Below are positions 41,936 through 51,131 of a stretch of 64,000 nucleotides of DNA, in pieces (positions within the stretch are counted from its first letter, which is position 1; every line of letters begins with the position of its first letter). The DNA comes from Sporomusa acidovorans (GTDB lineage: Bacteria > Bacillota > Negativicutes > Sporomusales > Sporomusaceae): NCBI RefSeq assembly GCF_002257695.2, contig NZ_CP155571.1. The stretch is one strand, 5' to 3'. Made by a program: the position numbers and the translations under genes. A model generated the notes under the pieces. The model made no database searches and was not told where the DNA came from. It saw only the letters and a program-made list of their open reading frames with translations.

Positions 41936-43582
41936 ATGTCCGATGAATCGATAAAAGTCAAACAGGCGGCGTATGAGGCTAAGGTTGAAAAAGTAACGGC
42001 AAAAAATCCTGAACGCAAAAATCTGCCGTATAACAGACTCTATAGTCCACTTGATCTTAAAAATTTTGATTATGAGCATAAACTCGGCTTCCCGGGTGAT
42101 TATCCCTATACCCGCGGCGTGCAGCCCACCATGTATCGCGGCCGGTTTTGGACCATGAGAATGTATGCCGGCTTTTCCACGGCCGAAGAATCCAACAAGC
42201 GCTATCGTTATCTAATCGAGTCAGGAGCCACCGGGTTATCCTGTGCCTTTGACCTGCCTACGCAGATTGGCTATGACTCTGATGACGCAATCGCCGAGGG
42301 TGAAGTAGGCAAAGTAGGCGTGGCTATTGACTCGCTGGCCGATATGGAGCTCCTGTTTAGCGGCATAGACCTTGGCAAAGTTTCTACATCCATGACGATT
42401 AATGCTCCGGCTGCCGTACTGCTAGCAATGTACATTGCGGTTGCGGAAAAGCAAGGCGTAAGTCTTGACCAGCTTAAAGGCACTATTCAAAACGACATTC
42501 TCAAAGAATATGCGGCTCGCGGTACGTATATCTTTCCTCCCAAACCGTCCATGCGCCTTATTACCAACATTTTTGCATATTGTTCAAAAAATGTCCCCAA
42601 TTGGAATACCATTTCTATTTCGGGTTATCACATTCGGGAAGCCGGTTCGACCGCATCCCAGGAAATTGCGTTTACCATTGCGGATGGAATTGCCTATGTC
42701 GAAGCTGCTATCAAGGCCGGCCTGAATGTTGATGATTTCGCAGGCAGACTGTCTTTTTTCTGGAATGCGCATAACAACGTATTGGAAGAAGTGGCCAAGT
42801 TCCGGGCTTCCCGCCGTATCTGGGCCAAAATCATGAAAGAACGGTTTGGGGCGACCAAACCCAAATCCATGATGCTGCGGTTCCACACCCAGACCGCCGG
42901 TTCCATGCTTACAGCCCAGCAGCCGGCTAACAACATTGTCCGGGTTGCTCTGCAAACCGCGGCGGCAGTTCTTGGCGGGACCCAGTCATTACACACAAAT
43001 TCGCAAGACGAAGCTTTGGCATTGCCTACGGAGGATTCGGTACGGGTAGCTCTCAGGACGCAGCAGATTGTTGCCTATGAAAGCGGCCTGGCTGATGTTG
43101 TTGACCCGTTAGGGGGCTCTTACTTTATCGAAGCGCTTACCGATAAGATTGAACAAGAAGCCATGGCATATATTGAGAAAATTGATGAACTCGGCGGGGC
43201 TGTTGTTGCTATTGAAAAAGGTTATATTCAAAGAGAGATTCAGGAAAGTGCCTACAAATGGCAAATGGAGGTTGAGTCCAAGCAGCGGATTATTGTTGGT
43301 GTCAACAAGTTCCAGATAGAGGAAAAGCCGGTAGAAGGCCTGCTGCGGGTTGATGCTTCTGTAGGTGAACTGCAAAAACAAAAGCTGGCTGAACTGCGTG
43401 CCAAACGGGATAATGCGGCTGTCAAGGAAAAACTGGCAAAACTTGATGCGGCTGCTCAGAATGAAACAACCAATCTTATGCCGTTTATCCTGGAAGCGGT
43501 TAAGGCGTATGCAACCCTTGGCGAAATCTGCGGTGTACTGCGTAAGGTATTTGGCGAATACGAAGCGCACGTAAGCTTATAA
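41936..43582 (+). CDS. Methylmalonyl-CoA mutase, large (catalytic) subunit
   Basis: The 548-residue acyl-CoA mutase barrel has GVQPTMYRGRFWTMRMYAGFSTAEE, GLSCAFDLPTQIGYDSD, NTISISGYHIREAG and LGGTQSLHTNSQDEAL, typical of the stand-alone large subunits of anaerobes. The Tyr in RMYAGFST is the residue associated with methylmalonyl rather than isobutyryl specificity. The B12-binding domain is encoded separately at 44947. The enzyme interconverts succinyl-CoA and (R)-methylmalonyl-CoA with adenosylcobalamin. AAAGGAG precedes the start. Confidence 0.9.
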   Translation: MSDESIKVKQAAYEAKVEKVTAKNPERKNLPYNRLYSPLDLKNFDYEHKLGFPGDYPYTRGVQPTMYRGRFWTMRMYAGFSTAEESNKRYRYLIESGATGLSCAFDLPTQIGYDSDDAIAEGEVGKVGVAIDSLADMELLFSGIDLGKVSTSMTINAPAAVLLAMYIAVAEKQGVSLDQLKGTIQNDILKEYAARGTYIFPPKPSMRLITNIFAYCSKNVPNWNTISISGYHIREAGSTASQEIAFTIADGIAYVEAAIKAGLNVDDFAGRLSFFWNAHNNVLEEVAKFRASRRIWAKIMKERFGATKPKSMMLRFHTQTAGSMLTAQQPANNIVRVALQTAAAVLGGTQSLHTNSQDEALALPTEDSVRVALRTQQIVAYESGLADVVDPLGGSYFIEALTDKIEQEAMAYIEKIDELGGAVVAIEKGYIQREIQESAYKWQMEVESKQRIIVGVNKFQIEEKPVEGLLRVDASVGELQKQKLAELRAKRDNAAVKEKLAKLDAAAQNETTNLMPFILEAVKAYATLGEICGVLRKVFGEYEAHVSL

Positions 43583-43674
43583 CAAACCATCACCTACAGG
43601 AACGTTATATCAAAAAAGTTATGTGGCAAGCTGTAACCATTTTACAATCAAATAATTGAGGAGTGTGATCGGCA

Positions 43675-44868
43675 ATGGGGGAGAGTAAAATAGAGAATAG
43701 ATTTAAAGGATCTTATCTCGGCGCTATTTTTTTGATGGCCATCACGGCAATTGGCCCGGGATTTTTGATGCAAACCACCGTGTTCACTCAAAAAACAGGA
43801 GCCAGCTTTGGCTTTGTAATCTTGGCGTCGGTAGTCATTGATATTTTGGTTCAGATCAATGTTTGGCGGATTATCGTTGCTTCCGGTATGCGTGGCCAGG
43901 AAATTGGCAATACGGTCCTGCCAGGGTTAGGTTACTTTATTTCGATTTTAATTGTAATGGGCGGTTTATGTTTCAACATCGGCAATGTCGCCGGCGCATC
44001 ATTGGGGCTAAACGTTTTGTTTGGCACATCCATTCAAACCGGCGCCATCATTAGCGGTATCATTGCTTTATCTATTTTCTGTTTTAAGCAGATAGGCAAA
44101 ATCATGGACAGCTTTGTAAGCAGCTTTGGTATTGTCAGGATTCTGCTGGCTGTATTTGTCGCTGTAGCCGCTATGCCGCCGGTAGGTGAAGCGGTCGTTA
44201 AATCTTTTGTGCCTGATCAGATTGATGTCATGGCACTGATCACCCTCATTGGCGGCAGTGTAGGCGGCTATATAACATTTTCCGGTGGACACCGGCTTTT
44301 GGACGCTGGCATCCAGGGCATAAAATATATTCCGCAGGCAACGCGCAGCGCCGTAAGCGGTATTTTAATTACCGGTGTTATGCGTGTGGTTCTGTTCTTA
44401 GGCGCTCTGGGTGTTATCGTACATGGCCATTTTATCGATCCGGCGAATCCGGCTGCTTCGGTCTTCCAAGCCGCGGCAGGCGACATAGGCTATAAGCTGT
44501 TCGGTATTGTAATATGGTCAGCCGGTACGACTTCGGTTATTGGCTGTGCGTACACGTCGGTATCCTTCTTAAAATCTTTTAGCAAAAAAGTCGATGAATA
44601 TTACAGTAAAATCATCATCGGATTTATTATTTTTTCGACGATTGTATTTGTTATCGTTGGCCAGCCGGTTAAAGTGCTTGTAGTCGTGGGGACAATCAAT
44701 GGGTTTATCCTGCCGCTGGCTTTGGCTTCAATATTAGTCGGGGCTTACAATAAAAAGATTGTCGGTGAATACAAGCATCCTGTCTGGATGACCGTTACCG
44801 GTGTTCTTGTTGTTGCTATCATGGGCTATATGAGTGTACGTACCTTTATTAATCAATTTTTAATGTAA
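43675..44868 (+). CDS. NRAMP-related membrane transporter (YcsG-like), atypical ion site
   Basis: The 397-residue protein has about 11 transmembrane helices and the overall NRAMP/APC fold. In metal-carrying NRAMPs helix 1 has DPGN and helix 6 has MPH. Here helix 1 reads IGPGFLMQTT, and the helix-6 region reads GGYITFSGGHRLLDAG, so the metal ligands Asp, Asn and Met are absent. Bacillus ycsG, also NRAMP-like, lies with the 5-oxoprolinase genes too. I infer a substrate other than divalent metal, perhaps 5-oxoproline or a related acid. It is embedded between the two mutase genes. Confidence 0.75.
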   Translation: MGESKIENRFKGSYLGAIFLMAITAIGPGFLMQTTVFTQKTGASFGFVILASVVIDILVQINVWRIIVASGMRGQEIGNTVLPGLGYFISILIVMGGLCFNIGNVAGASLGLNVLFGTSIQTGAIISGIIALSIFCFKQIGKIMDSFVSSFGIVRILLAVFVAVAAMPPVGEAVVKSFVPDQIDVMALITLIGGSVGGYITFSGGHRLLDAGIQGIKYIPQATRSAVSGILITGVMRVVLFLGALGVIVHGHFIDPANPAASVFQAAAGDIGYKLFGIVIWSAGTTSVIGCAYTSVSFLKSFSKKVDEYYSKIIIGFIIFSTIVFVIVGQPVKVLVVVGTINGFILPLALASILVGAYNKKIVGEYKHPVWMTVTGVLVVAIMGYMSVRTFINQFLM

Positions 44869-44946
44869 CCATAGTATGTTTTACTTTCTGTAGGTGATAG
44901 GTTCTTTTAAATAGACAGTTTAGATATTTGAGGTAGGAGGACAATC

Positions 44947-45348
44947 ATGGAACCAAGAATTAGAGTATTAGTAGCTAAACCCGGACTTGACGGTCATGAC
45001 CGCGGTGCAAAAGTCGTAGCCCGGGCACTGCGTGATGCCGGTTTCGAAGTAATCTATACCGGCCTTCGCCAAACCCCGGAGCAAATTGCAGAAGCAGCCC
45101 TGCAGGAAGACGTTAATGTTGTGGCGTTGAGTCTGTTGTCAGGCGCCCATAATACCCTGTTTCCTAAAGTGGTAAAGCTGTTGCGGGACAGGAAGATGGA
45201 GGATGTACTGATTATTGGCGGGGGAGTAATTCCTGATACGGATATTCCGGGATTAAAACAGGCTGGCATTGCCGAGGTATTTACCCCCGGTACAGCCACC
45301 GCCAGTATTGTGGAATTTATTAAGACTAAAATTGCGGCAAATTACTAA
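44947..45348 (+). CDS. Methylmalonyl-CoA mutase, small (cobalamin-binding) subunit
   Basis: The 133-residue B12-binding domain has PGLDGHDRGAKVVARALRDAG, containing the DxHxxG-type cobalamin ligand motif with the lower-ligand His. VVALSLLSGAH and LIIGGGVIPDTDI follow. It complements the large subunit encoded upstream across the transporter gene. GTAGGAGG precedes the start. Confidence 0.92.
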   Translation: MEPRIRVLVAKPGLDGHDRGAKVVARALRDAGFEVIYTGLRQTPEQIAEAALQEDVNVVALSLLSGAHNTLFPKVVKLLRDRKMEDVLIIGGGVIPDTDIPGLKQAGIAEVFTPGTATASIVEFIKTKIAANY

Positions 45349-45382
45349 ACGGCTAGCCGGATTATGAGGTGGTGGAAAATCA

Positions 45383-46321
45383 GTGGACATCGTAGACGAA
45401 ATGTTAAACGGGTCCAAGCGTGCTCTCGCCCGGGCGATTACGATGGTTGAAAATGAATGCCACGACGCTGCCGGTATGATGCGGCGGCTTTATCCGCGAA
45501 CCGGCCGGGCACAGGTAATCGGCATAACCGGCCCGCCGGGAGCAGGTAAAAGTACGCTGACCGACAAGCTGGCCAAAAGATTGCGGCAGCAGGGAAAAAC
45601 AATCGGGATTATTGCTGTGGATCCGACGAGTCCTTTTTCCGGCGGTGCCATCTTAGGAGACCGAATCCGCATGAATGAATTAATACTGGATGAGGAAATA
45701 TTTATTCGCAGTATGGGAACCAGAGGCAGCCTTGGCGGCTTGTCACGGAAAACAGCGGATGTAGCCGCTGTTCTTGACGCGTTTGGTAAAGATGTTATCT
45801 TTATTGAGACAGTAGGCGTTGGACAGTCGGAGGTTGATATTGTAAAGGCTGCCGATACTACGGTGGTTGTCTTGGTTCCCGGGCTCGGTGACGACATTCA
45901 GGCCATAAAGGCGGGAATTCTGGAAATCGGTGATATTTTCGTAATTAATAAAGCGGATCGTGAGGGCGCCGAACGCCTTAACAGCGAGCTTGAAATGATG
46001 CTTGTCCTTAATCAGGGGAATTTGGCCTGGCAGCCGCCCATCAAAAAAACGGTGGCCAGCAGTGGAAACGGCATCGAAGAACTTGTAGATGCAATTGACA
46101 GTCATGTTAAGTATCTGACTAAGTCCGGTGAACTGCACCGTCGGCGCAGCCTGCGGGCAAAAAATGAACTGCTGGCCCTTATGGAGGCGAGCGTTGGCCG
46201 TTATATTGTTAACAGGATAAACCAGTCAGGCCGGTTTGAATCGATGATAGCCAGTATGGAACGGCGTGAAAAAGATCCCTATACAGTTGCCAACATTATT
46301 TTGTCAGAATGCTTAAAATAG
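45383..46321 (+). CDS. meaB: MeaB/ArgK-type GTPase, mutase chaperone
   Basis: The 312-residue P-loop GTPase has Walker A GPPGAGKST, AVDPTSPFSGGAILGDRIRM, FIRSMGTRGSLGG and NKAD. MeaB protects and loads adenosylcobalamin on methylmalonyl-CoA mutase. GTG 45383 lies eight bases after a GGTGG stretch. It follows the small mutase subunit directly, matching its role. Confidence 0.92.
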   Translation: MDIVDEMLNGSKRALARAITMVENECHDAAGMMRRLYPRTGRAQVIGITGPPGAGKSTLTDKLAKRLRQQGKTIGIIAVDPTSPFSGGAILGDRIRMNELILDEEIFIRSMGTRGSLGGLSRKTADVAAVLDAFGKDVIFIETVGVGQSEVDIVKAADTTVVVLVPGLGDDIQAIKAGILEIGDIFVINKADREGAERLNSELEMMLVLNQGNLAWQPPIKKTVASSGNGIEELVDAIDSHVKYLTKSGELHRRRSLRAKNELLALMEASVGRYIVNRINQSGRFESMIASMERREKDPYTVANIILSECLK

Positions 46322-46342
46322 CGGTACGGAGGAGAAAACAGG

Positions 46343-46750
46343 ATGTTTAACGTGCTCAAAGTGGATCACATTGGCATTGCGGTGAAGGATTTGGCCGCCG
46401 CCAAGAAGTTTTATACAGATGTTCTAGGTATGAATGTTCAAGGTGAAGAAGTTATTGAACAGCAAAAGGTAAAGGTTTGTTTTATTCCCAGCGGGGACAG
46501 TGAAGTGGAACTGTTAGAATCAACATCGCCTGACGGACCTGTTGCCAGGTTTATTGAAAAAAACGGTGAGGGAATTCAGCACATTGCGCTGAGAGTTGAC
46601 AATATCGAAAATGCCTTAAAGGAACTTAAAGCAAAAGGAATCCGGTTGATCGACGAGTCGCCGCGCTATGGCGCCGGCGGTGCAAGTATTGCTTTTGTTC
46701 ATCCGAAAGCTACTGGCGGTATCTTACTTGAACTTTCGGAACGAAGTTGA
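46343..46750 (+). CDS. mce: Methylmalonyl-CoA epimerase
   Basis: The 135-residue glyoxalase-fold protein has KVDHIGIAVKDLAAAKKFY, VELLES, GEGIQHIALRVDNI and GGILLELSE, giving the His/Glu metal ligands of the family. It interconverts (R)- and (S)-methylmalonyl-CoA between the mutase and the decarboxylase. It sits exactly between their genes. Confidence 0.92.
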   Translation: MFNVLKVDHIGIAVKDLAAAKKFYTDVLGMNVQGEEVIEQQKVKVCFIPSGDSEVELLESTSPDGPVARFIEKNGEGIQHIALRVDNIENALKELKAKGIRLIDESPRYGAGGASIAFVHPKATGGILLELSERS

Positions 46751-46795
46751 TCCGGGGAGTTTACTATATATATCGTTTTTATAGGGGGGTAGGTT

Positions 46796-48325
46796 ATGGC
46801 TACAGTTCAGGAAAAGATAACGCAATTAAAAAAAATCCAGGGAAAAATCATACTTGGCGGCGGAGAAAAACGGATTGAAAAGCAACACGCCAAGGGTAAA
46901 CTGACTGCCCGTGAACGGATAGACAAACTATTGGATCCTGGCACATTTGTGGAACTCGATCAATTTGTCAAACATCGCTGTACGAATTTTGGCATGGAGG
47001 CTACAGTAGCACCCGGCGAAGGTGTGGTAACCGGCTATGGGACTGTCGACGGACGGCTGGTTTATGTTTTCGCGCAGGACTTTACCGTTATCGGCGGCTC
47101 GCTGGGAGAAATGCATGCTGCCAAAATTGTTAAAGTGCAGGACTTGTCGCTGAAAATGGGGGCGCCGCTGGTTGGTCTTAATGACTCCGGTGGCGCGCGG
47201 ATCCAAGAAGCTGTGGACGCACTGTCCGGCTACGGGAAAATTTTCTACCGCAACACCCAGGCTTCCGGTGTAATTCCCCAAATATCAGTCATTATGGGTC
47301 CTTGTGCCGGCGGAGCAGTTTATTCGCCTGCTTTGACTGACTTTGTATTTATGGTTAAAAATACAAGTCAGATGTTTATCACTGGTCCGCAAGTCATTAA
47401 ATCGGTTACGGCCGAAGAGGTTACCGCCGAAGAATTAGGCGGTGCCATGACTCATAATGCTACATCCGGTGTGGCTCATTTCGCGGCGGAGAACGACGAC
47501 GATTGCATGCAAAAAGTACGCTGTCTTCTAAGCTTTTTACCCAGCAATAATCTGGAAGACGCGCCAATTGTTGCAACCGGCGACGACCCAGACCGGATTG
47601 AGCCCGGACTGAATGCCATAGTGCCTGACAATTCAAATCAGCCCTATGATATGCTTCAGGTTATTAGAATGATTGTGGACAATGGTGAATATTACGAAGT
47701 CCATGCCCACTATGCCGCTAATATTATTACCTGCTTTGCCCGGTTTGACGGTCAGACAGTCGGTATTATCGCCAACCAACCGGCAGTCATGGCCGGTTGT
47801 CTGGACATTAATGCCTCCGATAAGGCTGCCCGCTTTATCCGGTTTTGCGATGCATTTAATATTCCATTGGTCAATATTGTTGATGTACCTGGCTTTTTGC
47901 CCGGTACCGGCCAGGAATACGGCGGTATTATCCGCCATGGGGCCAAGATGTTGTACGCCTACTCCGAGGCGACAGTGCCGAAAATAACACTGATTACAAG
48001 AAAAGCCTATGGCGGATCGTATTTGGCAATGTGCTCGCAGGATCTGGGGGCTGATCAGGTGTTGGCATGGCCTTCGGCTGAAATTGCCGTTATGGGCCCG
48101 GCAGGCGCTGCCAATATTATTTTTCGGGGCGACCCGGAAGTGGCGGCAAAAACCGCTCAGTATGTAGAGGAATTTGCCACTCCTTATAAGGCTGCCGAAC
48201 GCGGTTTTGTCGATCAGGTTATTGAACCTAGTGAAACCAGACCGCGGATTATTACCGCTCTGTCGATGCTGGCCAGCAAACGCGAAGAGCGGCCGGCAAA
48301 GAAACATGGCAATATTCCATTGTAA
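46796..48325 (+). CDS. mmdA: Methylmalonyl-CoA decarboxylase alpha subunit (carboxyltransferase)
   Basis: The 509-residue carboxyltransferase has GKLTARERIDKLLDPGTF, LNDSGGARIQEAV, GPCAGGAVYSPALTDF and a C-terminal GAAG/GGSYLAM oxyanion region. This matches MmdA and propionyl-CoA carboxylase beta proteins. It moves the carboxyl of (S)-methylmalonyl-CoA to biotin on the carrier encoded at 48569. In Na+-pumping decarboxylases a membrane beta subunit then releases CO2; that gene is not in this operon. A transcarboxylase or carboxylase role is the alternative. Confidence 0.9.
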   Translation: MATVQEKITQLKKIQGKIILGGGEKRIEKQHAKGKLTARERIDKLLDPGTFVELDQFVKHRCTNFGMEATVAPGEGVVTGYGTVDGRLVYVFAQDFTVIGGSLGEMHAAKIVKVQDLSLKMGAPLVGLNDSGGARIQEAVDALSGYGKIFYRNTQASGVIPQISVIMGPCAGGAVYSPALTDFVFMVKNTSQMFITGPQVIKSVTAEEVTAEELGGAMTHNATSGVAHFAAENDDDCMQKVRCLLSFLPSNNLEDAPIVATGDDPDRIEPGLNAIVPDNSNQPYDMLQVIRMIVDNGEYYEVHAHYAANIITCFARFDGQTVGIIANQPAVMAGCLDINASDKAARFIRFCDAFNIPLVNIVDVPGFLPGTGQEYGGIIRHGAKMLYAYSEATVPKITLITRKAYGGSYLAMCSQDLGADQVLAWPSAEIAVMGPAGAANIIFRGDPEVAAKTAQYVEEFATPYKAAERGFVDQVIEPSETRPRIITALSMLASKREERPAKKHGNIPL

Positions 48326-48345
48326 ATTGCTGGTAGGAGAGGACA

Positions 48346-48549
48346 GTGAAGCACGTGAAAGAAACACAAGGTATTACGCCGGAAATCGTTGCTGCAATTA
48401 GTGCCGGCATTGGCATTGTGCTTGGCGAAGACAGGGCAAAGCCGGGAAAAAGCCGGCAAGGCATCCTTGCCCTCCGGATTAACCGTACACAAAGAGTTTG
48501 GATTGATAGCGGCCGACAAAATAATATGAATAATCGTCTGGTTAGATAA
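48346..48549 (+). CDS. Small methylmalonyl-CoA decarboxylase subunit (MmdE/OadG C-terminal-like)
   Basis: The 67-residue protein contains ITPEIVAAISAGIGIVLG, ALRINRTQRVWIDSGRQNNM and a basic end. This resembles the soluble C-terminal part of OadG/MmdD proteins and the short epsilon subunit that stabilises Na+-decarboxylases. It has no membrane helix. GTG 48346 follows AGGAGAGG. Its place between mmdA and the biotin carrier supports the call. Confidence 0.65.
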   Translation: MKHVKETQGITPEIVAAISAGIGIVLGEDRAKPGKSRQGILALRINRTQRVWIDSGRQNNMNNRLVR

Positions 48550-48568
48550 AAAGGTGGGAACAAGAGAA

Positions 48569-48946
48569 ATGAGAAAATTTAGGGTTACTGTCAATGGTGT
48601 TACCTATAACGTCAAGGTACAGGAAGAAATCAAATCTGTTGCTGCTGTTGCCGGCAGTCAGGCTGTTGTTCCTGTTGCTCCTGCTGTTGCAGCCCCATCT
48701 CCGGCTGCTGCTCCGGTGGATATTGCCGCCGGCGATACTGCGGTTAAGGCACCAATGCCTGGCAAGGTTACTAAAGTTCTCGTAAAAAAAGGTGATAGGG
48801 TTAAAAAAGGTGATGTCCTGCTGATTCTTGAAGCCATGAAGATGCAGAATGAAATCACTTCTCCGGCCAGCGGCTGTGTTAAATTGATGAATATAGCCAA
48901 TGGCCAAGGAGTTAAACCCGGTGAAGTGATGGCTGTTATTGGTTAG
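48569..48946 (+). CDS. mmdC: Biotin carboxyl carrier subunit of the decarboxylase (MmdC-like)
   Basis: The 125-residue protein has an N-terminal RKFRVTVNGVTYNV, an Ala/Pro/Val-rich flexible linker (about residues 30-62), and a biotinyl domain with VKAPMPGKVTK and the biotin-Lys motif LEAMKMQNEI. ATG 48569 is chosen over the GTG at 48554 for its AAAGGTGGG spacing. It carries carboxyl groups from MmdA. It is the last gene before a terminator, so a beta subunit gene does not follow. Confidence 0.9.
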   Translation: MRKFRVTVNGVTYNVKVQEEIKSVAAVAGSQAVVPVAPAVAAPSPAAAPVDIAAGDTAVKAPMPGKVTKVLVKKGDRVKKGDVLLILEAMKMQNEITSPASGCVKLMNIANGQGVKPGEVMAVIG

Positions 48947-48972
48947 CGATTTGTTTATCAAATAAAATTGAC

Positions 48973-49013
48973 AAACCCCGCTATTAAGCTGTGAGGCAAA
49001 AAGCGGGGTTTCA
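48973..49013. terminator. Terminator at the end of the propionate operon
   Basis: A perfect AAACCCCGCT stem (48973-48982 with 49002-49011) lies between converging genes. Confidence 0.75.
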
Positions 49014-49038
49014 TCTACTTCAAGCACTTATTCAAATA

Positions 49039-51015
49039 CTAAACTCTAAACTGACTGACAGCCGTCTGAAGATCCTGAGCTAGATTGGCAAGATTTTGGC
49101 TGGATGAGGCAATTTCCTCCATAGCCGCCGATTGTTCTTCGGTCGCTGCCGACACGGTTTGAGCTTGACCAACTGCGGTTTTGCTGTAATCGTCGATTTC
49201 GCCCACTGCTTCCACAATCTGTTGAGTACTATTGGCCATCTGCCGAATAGCAGCGGAAATCGATTTCACTTGTTCCGCTACTTGTGTTACCAGTGTGGCA
49301 ATTTCTTTAAAGGTGTGTCCGGCCATAGTGACAACCTCGGTTCCAACTTTGACCTCGCGCGTACCTTCGCCCATAGCAAGGACGGCTTTATCGGTGTCCT
49401 TTTTGATATCATTAATGAGGGCGGCGATTTGCTTGGTTGCGGCTTGTGACTGTTCGGCAAGCTTGCGGACTTCTTCCGCCACAACGGCAAATCCTTTTCC
49501 TTGTTCGCCTGCTCTGGCCGCTTCTATCGCCGCGTTGAGAGCAAGAAGGTTTGTTTGCCCGGCTATACCGGCTATCGCATTGACAATCTGCCCGATTTCC
49601 TTAGATCCTTCGCCTAACTTCGTAACAACTGCCGCTGAATTGTTGACAGTCTGCTCGATATGAAGCATCTGACTAACGGCTTTCTCTACCGCTGCACTAC
49701 CTTCTTTGGCTTTATCAGCAGCTTGAACGGATTGTTCGGCTACCTGGTTGGAACTGGCCGCTACTTGTTGGACGCCGGCTGACAGTTGTCCTATCACAGA
49801 CGATGTTTTGTCTGTTGCCTTTAATTGCTCTTCTGCACCGTTGGCTACATCGCTAATAGCGCCGGCAACTTGACTGACAGCCTGAGCTGACTGTTCGGCG
49901 TTGGCTGTCAGTTCTTCGGAAGAAGCTGCTACTTGTTCAGCACCGGCTTGTATTTTACGAATCAACGCAACCATATTTGTCGTCATTTTTTCAAAGCTCC
50001 CAGCTAACTGACCCAATTCATCCTGTGATATGATATTTAATTTTCCTAACCGCAAATCGCCGCCGGCAACCTTTTCTGCTATTTGCCGGATAACATCAAT
50101 AGGTTTTACAATGCGCAGCGTCATTTTGTATGTAATAAAGACACTAATGATAAGGCTTAACAACGTTAACAGGAAGAACACTAACAGTAAAGAATTCAGA
50201 CGATTGGCCAATTCCCGCATTTCCATATTGGCCGCAATTGCCCAGTCTGTTCCCGCAACCGGTGCATAGGCCGCGAGCTGTTCAACGCCATTGAAGCTAT
50301 ACTTGGCAATTCCGGCTTCACCCTGTGCCATTTTTTCAGCAGCGTTTTTTAAGTCTGCTGAAATTGTTTTATCCGCAAGCAGATTGAGGTTCATTACGAA
50401 ATCCATATTGGGATGGACAATAATAAAACCGTCTTTTTGCATCATAAAATTACTGCCGGTTTGGCCAACTTTGGTTAGATTAACCTGCTCCTGAATAATG
50501 CTGAAGGGAATATTGGCACCAACCAAGCCAATAACTTTTCCGTCTTTTTTTATCGGCGAAGTAACGATAATTGATAATTTGCCGGTTGACTTATTTAACA
50601 GTACTTCCGAAAAAACAGTTTTTTCGGTTTTCATAACGTCCTGAAAATATTTCCGTTCCTTAACAGATCCTTTCCAGCCCCGCGACGAAAATCCATCGCC
50701 ATTACTATTAGCAACAAATATACCGTCATAAAGATTTAGTCTCTTATCCTCTTGCGTAATATACGCAAGAATGGTTTCCGGATTACCGGCAACCAAATCA
50801 TTGGTATTCGCCAGCATTTCCATATCATTTTGCCGCGCAGACAACCATAAACTGCACTCTTTGCTAATAGCATCGGCCTGTATTTTGAGCGTATCTTCTG
50901 TCTGTCCTGTTAATAGCTCGCTGCATTTCCAATAACTAAAACCCGCAACAACCGTCAATGCTAAACTCATCATAATGGCGATCGCAAGCATCAGTTTTGT
51001 TTTAATACTTTTCAT
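49039..51015 (-). CDS. Methyl-accepting chemotaxis protein with dCache-type sensor
   Basis: The 658-residue chemoreceptor has a transmembrane helix near residues 7-28, an extracytoplasmic double-Cache-like domain (about 35-275), a second helix (about 278-300), a HAMP domain and a long signalling coiled coil. The hairpin tip motif is present: NLLALNAAIEAARAGEQGKG followed by FAVVAEEVRKLAEQS. Cache domains of this type often bind amino acids or small acids. Lying next to the oxoproline/glutamate genes it may sense one of these compounds (inference). Confidence 0.9.
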   Translation of the reverse strand: MKSIKTKLMLAIAIMMSLALTVVAGFSYWKCSELLTGQTEDTLKIQADAISKECSLWLSARQNDMEMLANTNDLVAGNPETILAYITQEDKRLNLYDGIFVANSNGDGFSSRGWKGSVKERKYFQDVMKTEKTVFSEVLLNKSTGKLSIIVTSPIKKDGKVIGLVGANIPFSIIQEQVNLTKVGQTGSNFMMQKDGFIIVHPNMDFVMNLNLLADKTISADLKNAAEKMAQGEAGIAKYSFNGVEQLAAYAPVAGTDWAIAANMEMRELANRLNSLLLVFFLLTLLSLIISVFITYKMTLRIVKPIDVIRQIAEKVAGGDLRLGKLNIISQDELGQLAGSFEKMTTNMVALIRKIQAGAEQVAASSEELTANAEQSAQAVSQVAGAISDVANGAEEQLKATDKTSSVIGQLSAGVQQVAASSNQVAEQSVQAADKAKEGSAAVEKAVSQMLHIEQTVNNSAAVVTKLGEGSKEIGQIVNAIAGIAGQTNLLALNAAIEAARAGEQGKGFAVVAEEVRKLAEQSQAATKQIAALINDIKKDTDKAVLAMGEGTREVKVGTEVVTMAGHTFKEIATLVTQVAEQVKSISAAIRQMANSTQQIVEAVGEIDDYSKTAVGQAQTVSAATEEQSAAMEEIASSSQNLANLAQDLQTAVSQFRV

Positions 51016-51048
51016 GTTTATACCGCCCTCTATAATTAAATTTTAAAA

Positions 51049-51101
51049 AACAATGGGGATATTCAAGCCGGTCCTAGCTTCGAATACCCCATTGTTTTTT
51101 T
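51049..51101. terminator. Terminator between gdhA and the chemoreceptor gene
   Basis: CAATGGGG (51051-51058) pairs with CCCCATTG (51087-51094). An A-tract before and a T-tract after allow use from either strand; it serves gdhA on the minus strand. Confidence 0.75.
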
Positions 51102-51131
51102 ATTTAACTGTTTAATTACACATTGATTCTT

